Positions 1 to 6,141 of a stretch of 7,408 nucleotides of DNA are shown in pieces. The stretch is taken from NCBI GenBank assembly GCA_024642765.1, contig JAHEAM010000187.1, positions 1-7,408 on the forward strand, written 5' to 3'. The DNA comes from Planctomycetaceae bacterium. GTDB taxonomy: Bacteria; Planctomycetota; Planctomycetia; Pirellulales; Pirellulaceae. Under the pieces are notes generated by a model, which was given only the letters and a program-made list of their open reading frames with translations, was not told where the DNA came from and ran no database searches. Both the position numbers and the translations under genes were made by a program. The number at the start of each line of letters is the position of its first letter. The first letter of the stretch is position 1.

Positions 1-1
1 C

Positions 2-130
2 GGGAGTTTGACAAAATACATTGACGATCACAGCGTCTCGCGAGAGGATGCCATTGTGGCAATTAGACGCGACAAGGATTCAAGAAGAGACGCCGAGTTT
101 GTCAAAAAATATGGAATTTCAGAACAATAG
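2..130 (+). CDS. 3' end of an unrecognised protein (partial)
   Basis: An open frame enters from the left edge and runs 42 codons to a TAG at 128-130; base 1 is the last base of a cut codon. The visible tail is hydrophilic and strongly charged (KYIDDHSVSREDAIVAIRRD, then a Lys/Arg-rich stretch ending KKYGISEQ). It has no membrane segment and no motif I can assign. The other two + frames are worse candidates: frame 1 hits TGA within eight codons. The gene lies upstream of the acyltransferase on the same strand with a 111-bp gap, so cotranscription is possible but not shown. Coding character is plausible but the function is unknown. Confidence 0.6.
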   Translation, partial: GSLTKYIDDHSVSREDAIVAIRRDKDSRRDAEFVKKYGISEQ

Positions 131-241
131 GCCAGAGCCCAGATTGAGTTTTCGCAAGCTCATACAGAAGTGCCTTATTTTAAACACCTGAAGTCAACGC
201 TGGGCAAACCAGTACTTTAGCCAATCTGATGGGGATCAAGG
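131..241. other. Intergenic gap upstream of the acyltransferase
   Basis: This 111-bp gap separates the partial gene from the acyltransferase. I see no convincing -35/-10 pair on the + strand; TACTTT at 213-218 has no acceptable -35 at 16-18 bp. I also see no strong hairpin. Stops in the acyltransferase frame (TGA at 227-229) exclude a longer N-terminus for that gene. Confidence 0.5.
231..235 (+). promoter_or_regulatory. Ribosome binding site of the acyltransferase
   Basis: GGGGA lies 6 nt before the ATG at 242, with a second purine run (AAGG) directly abutting the start. An in-frame TGA at 227-229 means 242 is the earliest possible ATG in this frame, so the site and the stop together fix the start. 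Confidence 0.5.
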
Positions 242-1957
242 ATGATTTCTCGCGAAGTGAAACCGTTATTGGCACTGACAGGCCTGCGATTTTTTGCGGC
301 CTTTGCGGTTTTGTTGCACCATTGCCGCGGCAAATTCGGAATCGACGGTCTCGATTTGCCACTTGGCAACTCAGGAGTTTCATTTTTCTTTGTGTTGTCT
401 GGTTTTATTCTCGCTTATGTTTACACAGGGCGTCTCAATTCGTTTGCTGACGTCAAACGATTTTGGTTCACGCGCTGGGCTCGCATCTGGCCACTCCATG
501 CTACATGTTTGATTTTGCTGGTTGCAGTCTTCCATGGATTCGACAGTCTCTTCGAAAGCGCACAGACTGTCGCAAAACTCGCGTCAAATGTGTTGTTGCT
601 CCAAAGCTGGGTGCCAATAACGAGTTGGGTTTTCTCGTTCAACGGCGTTAGTTGGAGTATCTCGACTGAGATGTTTTTTTACTTGGTTTTCCCCGCCTTC
701 TTTTTGGGATCGGCGATTGCCTTCCGAAGAAAATATATCGGACTGGCCATCGCGTTAATCGGCATTCTTTTTCTAATCCAATTTGCTCAAAACGGAAATT
801 GGCTTGGTACCATTGTTGAATACACGCGAATTGCTCATGTCAATCCTCTCATTCGCCTTTTCGAGTTTGTAACTGGAATCGCGATAGGTCGATTGTTTTC
901 AAGCGTCGAGTTGAAGAAAAGAGCTTGGTACTTTGACTTTGCCGCTGAGATTCTTGTTTTGGTTGGCGGACTTGCACTTGTCATAAAGATTCAATCTGGA
1001 AGTGTGTATAGTGCATTGACCGAAGCGTCATGGTTGGGGCCAGTTTGGTCGATGTGGTACCACGCAGGTGGCAGCGTGTTCTTGTTTGGTGCAATTATTT
1101 GGGTATTTGGCAGGTCACAGGGTCCTCTGTCACGAGTGCTATCGACGCCAACGCTAGTCTATTTAGGTGAGATCAGTTTTTCGTTGTACATGATTCATCC
1201 TTTTATTATTCGCTGTTTAACACGGTTTTATCGATCAGGAGAAATGGCTTCGCCTTTCATTTCGTTCCTAGTTATTGCGTCTCTATCGCTTTGCGCGTCG
1301 TGTTTACTCTACCGGTTCATTGAGATTCCGGCGAAGAATTTTCTTTTGAAGGTCTATGATCATGAGCTTCAAGTTGGCTGGCAGCAGCTCTGGCGGAAAA
1401 CCAGAGAGAGTCTATTTTCTGTACAAACAGCGCGGATCGCTGGAATTTGTTGTCTGACTTGTTTGGTCTTGGTGCATAGCATTCCCGCTCCCACAAGTAT
1501 TCCACCTGATTTCCTAGAGGTGGTTGCCCATTCCCAACTCACAACGGGTTGTGTCTCCTTTGATAACGTGGCCAAATTGCATGGGTTGCAATGCGTTGCA
1601 ACTGAAAGAGGCCTCGCCCTACGAACAGTTTGGGAAAGCGGCCAACCAACCAATAAATTACGCTTCATACACATTTGCGATGACAAAGGAAAAGTCCTGC
1701 GCAATGCTGTCCAAAAGCAATCCAGTCGGTCATTGCGTCCAACAGGCGAAGTTTGGCTAGACGAGGTCTTGATTCCCTACGAACATGTGACGAACGCAAA
1801 ATTCATCGGCCTCGGCTTTCATTCGCTGGAAACGGGTTTGGCAAAAATTGATTGCGGTCCACGCAGCATGAATGGCTCTCGTTTGAATGTTCAACTGCCT
1901 TCACCTTCCGAACAACTCGCAGCGCAAAACGCTAACAAAGAATCCTTGACCCACTAA
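242..1957 (+). CDS. Acyltransferase-3 family membrane O-acyltransferase with extra C-terminal domain
   Basis: This 571-residue polytopic protein is of the OafA/YrhL type, which moves acyl groups (often acetyl) onto sugars of envelope polysaccharides at the cytoplasmic membrane. Family marks seen: LTGLRFFAAF...HHC at 12-28, with the expected Arg16 and His26/His27; FFFVLSGFIL at 48-57; RFWFTRWARIWPLH at 73-86; SWSISTEMFFYLVFP at 137-151; LGEISFSLYMIHP at 308-320; and RFIEIPAKN at 358-366. About ten membrane segments span 10-365, and a further one lies near 397-413. A soluble tail of about 155 residues follows, which the core family lacks; it contains W464, FIHICDDKGKVL (475-486) and GEVWLDEVLIP (502-512). 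The acyl donor and glycan acceptor cannot be read from sequence. The 5' half is AT-richer than the cyclase gene. It converges on the GT-C-like gene. Confidence 0.93.
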   Translation: MISREVKPLLALTGLRFFAAFAVLLHHCRGKFGIDGLDLPLGNSGVSFFFVLSGFILAYVYTGRLNSFADVKRFWFTRWARIWPLHATCLILLVAVFHGFDSLFESAQTVAKLASNVLLLQSWVPITSWVFSFNGVSWSISTEMFFYLVFPAFFLGSAIAFRRKYIGLAIALIGILFLIQFAQNGNWLGTIVEYTRIAHVNPLIRLFEFVTGIAIGRLFSSVELKKRAWYFDFAAEILVLVGGLALVIKIQSGSVYSALTEASWLGPVWSMWYHAGGSVFLFGAIIWVFGRSQGPLSRVLSTPTLVYLGEISFSLYMIHPFIIRCLTRFYRSGEMASPFISFLVIASLSLCASCLLYRFIEIPAKNFLLKVYDHELQVGWQQLWRKTRESLFSVQTARIAGICCLTCLVLVHSIPAPTSIPPDFLEVVAHSQLTTGCVSFDNVAKLHGLQCVATERGLALRTVWESGQPTNKLRFIHICDDKGKVLRNAVQKQSSRSLRPTGEVWLDEVLIPYEHVTNAKFIGLGFHSLETGLAKIDCGPRSMNGSRLNVQLPSPSEQLAAQNANKESLTH

Positions 1958-1960
1958 AAC

Positions 1961-1978
1961 CCTATCACCTTTGATAGG
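1961..1978. terminator. Hairpin between convergent stop codons
   Basis: CCTATCA (1961-1967), loop CCTT, TGATAGG (1972-1978) form a perfect 7-bp stem, 3 nt after the acyltransferase stop and 37 nt after the end of the opposing gene. Read on the - strand the stem is followed by G and four Ts, so it is a better candidate terminator for the - strand gene. On the + strand it lacks a T run. The stem is short and only moderately GC-rich, so activity is uncertain. Confidence 0.45.
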
Positions 1979-2015
1979 CACCTAAAACTGAAGGTCACGA
2001 CAGACTAGAACTTCA

Positions 2016-3674
2016 CTACTCAAACTGTCCAAGTGCGGTCCAAACCTCATACAACCATGGCTGAACCCAAGGATTTAGATTTGCGTAATTGACGCTCAAA
2101 ACACTGGCAACGAGCAAAAATATCGCAAGCGTTCGACTCCAGCGATAACGGGCGAAGGATTGGACGACCGGTGCCATGGCAACCAACCACAAGGGGATTA
2201 ACCAAAATGCCCAGCGCAGTCCACTCGTCATTCCACCATAGTTTCGATCGTGTGCCTGGCGAGTCACGTAGAAAGCAATAACAATCACAGTCATCGCCAA
2301 CGCAACCCAACCCAGCCAACGCAGTCGATAGCGCCAATCAAAGGGTAAAGCAAACAAGCCTGCAAATCCCAACAACCATATCGGAGTTAAGGAAACGATT
2401 CCGTGATGGCCAATCAGGATATGGAAGGTGTACACCAATTGCGAATGTTCTCCATTGTCGACTTGAGAACGTTTTGTTTTGGAAGCCGACCAGTAGCTGC
2501 CTGGAAAGTCATACCAGTTGTTCCATTCTCGCAACGAGAATTTACCGTCAGCCAATTTTGTTATTGCAAATTGTGAAGTGGCTACGGCATCACGTACGAC
2601 CCAGCGTCGCATCGTCCCCTCTGCTTGGCCCATCCACGTCCCAACTTCGACACGAGGTAACTCCAGAGGATTTTGCGAATGGTCCGCACACCATCCCTGG
2701 ACAACTGTCGCAATTTCTAATGGAATTGCCCCCGAATCCAGTTCAGCTTCAAAATTCTCCGTCCACCTGGCAATAACAGCCCCGTCTGTTCTATGCGAAT
2801 AGGGCAAACTCCATTCATCATGGGCCAACCAATTGGTTCCGACTAGGGCTAAAATCACGATCAAGGTGCCCGGTACATAGCCTAACAAAGTCAGAACTGG
2901 TGCTCGAACAAGCAACACAAGTCCAATTGCTGCAACAAAAGCCAACGCCGGTAGTTCGTTCGCAAATGCAAATCCTGCCGCCAATCCAGCGACAAAAAAC
3001 AACTGAATCGAACGCCGCTGCTCATCGCGTAAAATCGAATCGACACAACACAAGGTAGCCATTACGGCAACTGCCGCGGGCAAGTGGTTGTTCAAGGTAA
3101 TACAAAACGGAGTCAAAAACGTTCCAAAACCCGCGCAAGCGACGATGAAATAACGAACCCAATCGGAGACAGGTAATCGCTCCAAAACACTCGCCAGAAA
3201 AACAAGCATCAACGCAAATGGAATCGCATTCGAAAAGATCAACATAATGCGCGCGACCCAAATCGGATCATCATCCAAATTCAATCCTGTCGTCTTATTC
3301 AATATCCAATACTCGCCAGCCAAAAGGGTTGGCAACAACGTCGGCTTGCTGCTGTATTGGTGCATGAAGCCATCGCGACCGACATGTTGAACTTTGTCAA
3401 TTGTGTCCCAGTGGATTTCTGCAGGACGCGTGACGCGTTCATCGATTACATAGGTTCCATCGTGCACTAACGAATAAATGGTGCACCACCGACTGCGATC
3501 ATTGGCGCTGAAAAACGGTGACTCGCCACGGGTTGCTGCGTTTCGAACATGCAAAATATTGGACACCACTGCTGCGAACGCGAGAGCGATCAAAAGCCAA
3601 TAGATAGACCAATGCCGGCGCGCACAGATCGAGCCAATTTCAGCCGGACAAGCGGATTCGGATGCAGAATTCAT
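2016..3674 (-). CDS. Polytopic membrane protein, GT-C glycosyltransferase-like
   Basis: This 552-residue protein has a short N-terminal tail, a first membrane segment at about 23-41, and a large extracytoplasmic-type loop (42-137) containing SANDRSRW (56-63) and DGTYVIDE (72-79). Five or six segments follow between 138 and 283, then a soluble stretch of about 130 residues (284-413), then four more segments to 529. A first loop with acidic/Arg residues after helix 1, plus late motifs such as NYGGMTSGLRW (478-488), is the layout of GT-C enzymes. These transfer sugars from polyprenyl-phosphate carriers on the outer face of the membrane. I cannot identify donor, acceptor or a named family, and the catalytic acid is only guessed (Asp59, or Asp72). 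It is the only plausible start, since the next Met is at 104. It appears to have its own promoter. Confidence 0.6.
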   Translation of the reverse strand: MNSASESACPAEIGSICARRHWSIYWLLIALAFAAVVSNILHVRNAATRGESPFFSANDRSRWCTIYSLVHDGTYVIDERVTRPAEIHWDTIDKVQHVGRDGFMHQYSSKPTLLPTLLAGEYWILNKTTGLNLDDDPIWVARIMLIFSNAIPFALMLVFLASVLERLPVSDWVRYFIVACAGFGTFLTPFCITLNNHLPAAVAVMATLCCVDSILRDEQRRSIQLFFVAGLAAGFAFANELPALAFVAAIGLVLLVRAPVLTLLGYVPGTLIVILALVGTNWLAHDEWSLPYSHRTDGAVIARWTENFEAELDSGAIPLEIATVVQGWCADHSQNPLELPRVEVGTWMGQAEGTMRRWVVRDAVATSQFAITKLADGKFSLREWNNWYDFPGSYWSASKTKRSQVDNGEHSQLVYTFHILIGHHGIVSLTPIWLLGFAGLFALPFDWRYRLRWLGWVALAMTVIVIAFYVTRQAHDRNYGGMTSGLRWAFWLIPLWLVAMAPVVQSFARYRWSRTLAIFLLVASVLSVNYANLNPWVQPWLYEVWTALGQFE

Positions 3675-3694
3675 AGGCCCAAATGCGTGAAATC

Positions 3695-3716
3695 AAAAAC
3701 GGAACAGCAAAGTTCC
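3695..3716 (-). terminator. Terminator-like hairpin upstream of the GT-C-like gene
   Basis: On the - strand GGAAC, a 6-nt loop TTTGCT and GTTCC are followed by G and five Ts (T run at 3699-3695). It lies about 85 nt past the stop of the Coa1-like gene and would end that transcript. The stem is only 5 bp, so strength is doubtful. It overlaps the expected start point of the promoter at 3717-3725. Confidence 0.4.
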
Positions 3717-3725
3717 ATTATACCA
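3717..3725 (-). promoter_or_regulatory. Extended -10 promoter of the GT-C-like gene
   Basis: The - strand reads TGGTATAAT, a perfect sigma-70 -10 hexamer (3722-3717) preceded by the TG dinucleotide of extended -10 promoters. No good -35 lies at 16-18 bp; TTGTGA is 14 bp away, which is too close. Extended -10 promoters often do without one. Transcription would start near 3710, giving a leader of about 36 nt before the ATG at 3674. Confidence 0.5.
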
Positions 3726-3799
3726 CGTGTTTGAAGTCACAAACGGTTGGCAGCGATTGCTTTGAAATCATGTAGTAGACTATTTCGAGCCTCCACAGT

Positions 3800-4201
3800 T
3801 TATTTAAGCAAAAATGTTTCGGTGTTAACGATGTGGCGACCGGGAACCAGCCCTCGGCCCTTCTCGACAATGGAAATCTGAACATTGCCGACATAGTGAC
3901 TGCCAATCAGTGGCGTCTCAATGGCGTAACCATTGCCAGATTTAGCAATTGCCCAATGCGTGCCAAACGAAAGTGGTCTTCCAAATTGATTCTGTATTTT
4001 GCGGTCGCTCAAAACGACTTTTTTCATGTCAAGGTAGGCTCGGCTATAAGAGACATTGCTTGCACGATAAATCCAGATACCCGCCACCGCCATAACAAGG
4101 AAAACGACTCCAACGGTAGAATAGACCGCAATGAGCAAACCCTTGAGCGATTTGGTTTTAGCTGGAGTCTTACCTGCAAAAGGATTGGATATTTGGGACA
4201 T
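3800..4201 (-). CDS. Small membrane-anchored Coa1-like protein
   Basis: From the ATG at 4201 the product has 133 residues: a basic, Lys/Pro-rich cytoplasmic tail (1-20), one membrane segment (about 21-45) and an outside domain of some 85 residues. The latter has IQNQFGRPLSFG (69-80), GNGYAIETPLIGSHYVGNVQ (89-108) and a basic tail. A single anchor followed by an 'LG-P' turn, then a Gly-Ser/Gly-rich beta pair, resembles the Coa1/Tim21-like fold of cytochrome oxidase assembly factors. Bacterial members are mostly uncharacterised, and no oxidase gene is in the window. An upstream in-frame TTG at 4249 would add 16 residues; I prefer the ATG because the extension has no membrane or family character. 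It lies 116 bp after the GT2 gene. Confidence 0.65.
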   Translation of the reverse strand: MSQISNPFAGKTPAKTKSLKGLLIAVYSTVGVVFLVMAVAGIWIYRASNVSYSRAYLDMKKVVLSDRKIQNQFGRPLSFGTHWAIAKSGNGYAIETPLIGSHYVGNVQISIVEKGRGLVPGRHIVNTETFLLK

Positions 4202-4256
4202 GCCCGGAAACACTTTCAAGGATGCAAAAGAGGGTTCACGCAGACCCAAATCATGA

Positions 4257-4262
4257 ATTCTA
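4257..4262 (-). promoter_or_regulatory. Candidate -10 element of the Coa1-like gene
   Basis: The - strand reads TAGAAT, five of six matches to TATAAT, with no recognisable -35 at 16-18 bp. A start near 4250 would leave about 49 nt of leader before the ATG at 4201. The tandem heptamers at 4291-4307 would sit at about -41 to -57 relative to that start, where an activator could replace a missing -35. This is weak evidence; the gene may simply be read through from the GT2 gene. Confidence 0.25.
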
Positions 4263-4290
4263 GGTTATTGATCGTATAGTCCCGTACATG

Positions 4291-4307
4291 CTTTCACACC
4301 CTTTCAC
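4291..4307. repeat. Tandem CTTTCAC heptamers, 10-bp period
   Basis: CTTTCAC occurs at 4291-4297 and 4301-4307 with ACC between (GTGAAAG on the - strand), in the gap between the GT2 and Coa1-like genes. Direct repeats one helical turn apart are typical of sites for OmpR/PhoB-type response regulators, but two short copies can also be chance. Confidence 0.35.
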
Positions 4308-4317
4308 TCGCCTTGAA

Positions 4318-5088
4318 TCAATACGCATTTTCCGGCCAACGAATCGTTTCGGCGATCCGAGATTTGGACTCGGCACGCAATGCCGATTGATTGCGACAAA
4401 GGCCTTTTCTAAAGACCATAATTCCAAACAAATCTCGCATGGCCTCTATCATGCGTTTCCAGCCGTAGTGTGAGCGTCCGAATTGCCGTAGTCGATGGTT
4501 TACGATTGCCTCTGCAATGCGAAACTTATTGCGAGCTGCGAGTACAGGGATGAAGCGATGCAATCCGTCGCGAAGTTCCAAGTTCTCAAAAACCTCGCGG
4601 CGGTAGGCCTTCAATCCGCAATTGTGATCGTGCAACCAAACTCCTGACAGGGCGCTCAAGGTCAAATTGAACGCTCGTGAAGAAATTCGCTTCGTCAAAC
4701 TATCCATGCGTCTGTGCTTCCAACCACTGACGACGTCGAACCCGGCGTCCAACTTCGCCAGCATCTTCGGTATTTCGAGAGGGTCGTCCTGTAAATCACC
4801 ATCCATTGTGACGAGTTGCGACGTCTGCACCGCAAGAATACCCGTTTGCAACGCAATGGATTTGCCGAAGTTTCTTGTTAGCTTCGCAGCGTGAAGGAAG
4901 GTGTACGACTTGCAGAGAGTTTCCAGTGTTGCCCAAGTCGTATCCGTTGAGCCGTCATCGATGACCAGAATTTCTAACGTACCATCTAACTCGTCCGAGA
5001 GCACAGCCAACTCTTTCACCAACGACGGCAGGCTTTCTGCTTCGTTTTGAACAGGGACGACAATAGATACAGATTCAGCCAAAAACAC
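4318..5088 (-). CDS. Family 2 glycosyltransferase, polyprenyl-phosphate sugar synthase type
   Basis: This 256-residue GT-A enzyme resembles the DPM1/GtrB/ArnC group, which transfers a sugar from a nucleotide donor to a polyprenyl phosphate at the inner face of the membrane. Seen in order: SIVVPVQNEAESL (8-20), VIDDGSTD (42-49, nucleotide-binding), RNFGKSIALQTG (72-83), MDGDLQDDP (95-103, metal-binding DxD at Asp96/Asp98), DHNCGLKAYRREV (154-166) and FGRSHYGWKRM (203-213). The two C-terminal membrane helices of GtrB-type members are missing; the tail after 230 is hydrophilic. The start is GTG at 5088, 4 nt past the upstream stop; the frame is closed by TAA at 5098-5100, so no earlier start exists. 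Translational coupling to the UPF0104 gene is likely. Which sugar is moved cannot be read from sequence. Confidence 0.92.
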   Translation of the reverse strand: MFLAESVSIVVPVQNEAESLPSLVKELAVLSDELDGTLEILVIDDGSTDTTWATLETLCKSYTFLHAAKLTRNFGKSIALQTGILAVQTSQLVTMDGDLQDDPLEIPKMLAKLDAGFDVVSGWKHRRMDSLTKRISSRAFNLTLSALSGVWLHDHNCGLKAYRREVFENLELRDGLHRFIPVLAARNKFRIAEAIVNHRLRQFGRSHYGWKRMIEAMRDLFGIMVFRKGLCRNQSALRAESKSRIAETIRWPENAY

Positions 5089-5092
5089 GACT

Positions 5093-6103
5093 TTAGTTTA
5101 GTTTGCGAGGCATTCGATAAACGACTTCGATTGTAACAGATGTCACTAACTCGGCCATCATCCAACATAACCGGATTACGATTGCAATTACCAATGCGAC
5201 CGCGACTCCGGCCACTGGCGAAAGCAAGGGAACGATCACCAGCTCTCGCACACCAATCCCCCCCGGTAGCATCGACGCAAATCCGCCAACCGTCGCGAGA
5301 GATATTGTTGCCAAAATCAGTACAAAATGTTCTGGTCGAATAGTCGAGGTCGGAATTGCTGTAGCCACCAGCCAAGCACTAGACCCAGCAAACAACCAAC
5401 CTACCGAAAGCGAAGCAACACCATAAATATAGTGACGCCAGTTCAAGACCGGTGGCTTCTCACGAACATTTTGTTCCGTTCGGACGCCACGAACTTTCGC
5501 AAGGAACACAACGATCCTATTGAACACAGGAGGCAGCGTCACGATTCCGCTAACCAAAAATACAATGACCGCCAACAGTCGCAAACCAGAGTCGACATTG
5601 GGAAAGAGAATCAACAGCACACTCGCGATTTGGGCTCCCGAGAACATCCACAAAAGCGTTTCGATAAATGTCGTCGCCACAGACGAGCCAATCGGTACAC
5701 CCATGTTTTGAACCATGCCAGTGCGCAACACGACAACCATCCCTTTGCCCGGCAAGTACTTTCCCAATTGACTCCAAGCAAACGCACGTAACGTTGGAAT
5801 CCAAAGCACAGGTACGCCGCCACCCACCAAAAGAGATCGCCAATAACTCCCACTGATGAGCAACGTGATAGAATAACAGGCAATCGCCGCCAGCAGTCTC
5901 CACCATTGCAGTTGTGACCAATCGATTCGGTGTTCGCGAAGTTGCTGGAATGCCTTCGCAAAAGCAATCCCCAGCCCAACCAAAACCGCCGCAATGATCA
6001 GCCACTTGAGCACAACTAGCAAACGCCGAAAATTGAAACCTTTGGGCGGCAAATGACTGGCAGATGGATCAAGTAAGTCTGGAATCGTTGATTCAGAATT
6101 CAT
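5093..6103 (-). CDS. UPF0104 / lysylphosphatidylglycerol synthase TM-region family protein (YbhN/AglD-like)
   Basis: This 336-residue membrane protein has a hydrophilic N-terminus (1-27) and about eight hydrophobic segments between 28 and 325. Family marks are WSQLGKYLPGKGM (110-122) and FASMLPGGIGVRE (275-287), the usual PGG-GVRE signature. This domain forms the membrane part of MprF, stands alone in YbhN, and is fused behind a GT2 domain in archaeal AglD. It has no aminoacyl-transfer domain, so it is not a full MprF. Flipping or handling of a lipid-linked substrate is the usual proposal for such proteins but is not proven. The adjacent GT2 gene supports a role with a sugar-charged lipid. 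An AAGGAAG site precedes the ATG, 38 bp after the cyclase stop. Confidence 0.9.
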   Translation of the reverse strand: MNSESTIPDLLDPSASHLPPKGFNFRRLLVVLKWLIIAAVLVGLGIAFAKAFQQLREHRIDWSQLQWWRLLAAIACYSITLLISGSYWRSLLVGGGVPVLWIPTLRAFAWSQLGKYLPGKGMVVVLRTGMVQNMGVPIGSSVATTFIETLLWMFSGAQIASVLLILFPNVDSGLRLLAVIVFLVSGIVTLPPVFNRIVVFLAKVRGVRTEQNVREKPPVLNWRHYIYGVASLSVGWLFAGSSAWLVATAIPTSTIRPEHFVLILATISLATVGGFASMLPGGIGVRELVIVPLLSPVAGVAVALVIAIVIRLCWMMAELVTSVTIEVVYRMPRKLN

Positions 6104-6105
6104 TA

Positions 6106-6112
6106 CTTCCTT
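6106..6112 (-). promoter_or_regulatory. Ribosome binding site of the UPF0104 gene
   Basis: AAGGAAG on the - strand ends 2 nt before the ATG at 6103, placing the AAGG core 5 nt from it. It is the best Shine-Dalgarno match in the - strand cluster and supports this start over later ones. Confidence 0.55.
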
Positions 6113-6141
6113 CGACTCACTTGCGACCGAATCGCAACGAA

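Noticed and set aside
36..45. 10-bp perfect palindrome TCTCGCGAGA
   Set aside because: It lies within the coding frame of the partial first gene and stands alone; no promoter or repeat context supports a regulatory role.
1369..1704. 111-codon - strand frame inside the acyltransferase gene
   Set aside because: No motif, antisense to the C-terminal domain, and no supporting start signal.
4202..4249. TTG start at 4249 adding 16 residues to the Coa1-like protein
   Set aside because: The ATG at 4201 gives a normal short basic tail before the membrane segment; the extension adds nothing recognisable and has no clear ribosome site.
3833..4279. 148-codon open frame on the + strand opposite the Coa1-like gene
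   Set aside because: Its translation has no hydrophobic or motif pattern and is rich in Cys, Asn, Arg and Lys scatter typical of antisense frames, while the - strand frame has a clear membrane anchor and ordered domain.
5327..5791. 154-codon open frame on the + strand opposite the UPF0104 gene
   Set aside because: Very rich in Arg, Gln, His and Asn with no fold-like pattern; it is the complement of a hydrophobic membrane gene with strong family motifs.
5550..6005. Two long - strand frames (151 and 127 codons) inside the UPF0104 gene
   Set aside because: Both are rich in Cys and Trp and lie out of frame in a gene with clear family signatures.
5093..6103. Full MprF (lysylphosphatidylglycerol synthase) assignment
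   Set aside because: Only the membrane-region family is present; the cytosolic aminoacyl-transfer domain is missing and the neighbouring gene is a GT2, not an aminoacyl transferase.
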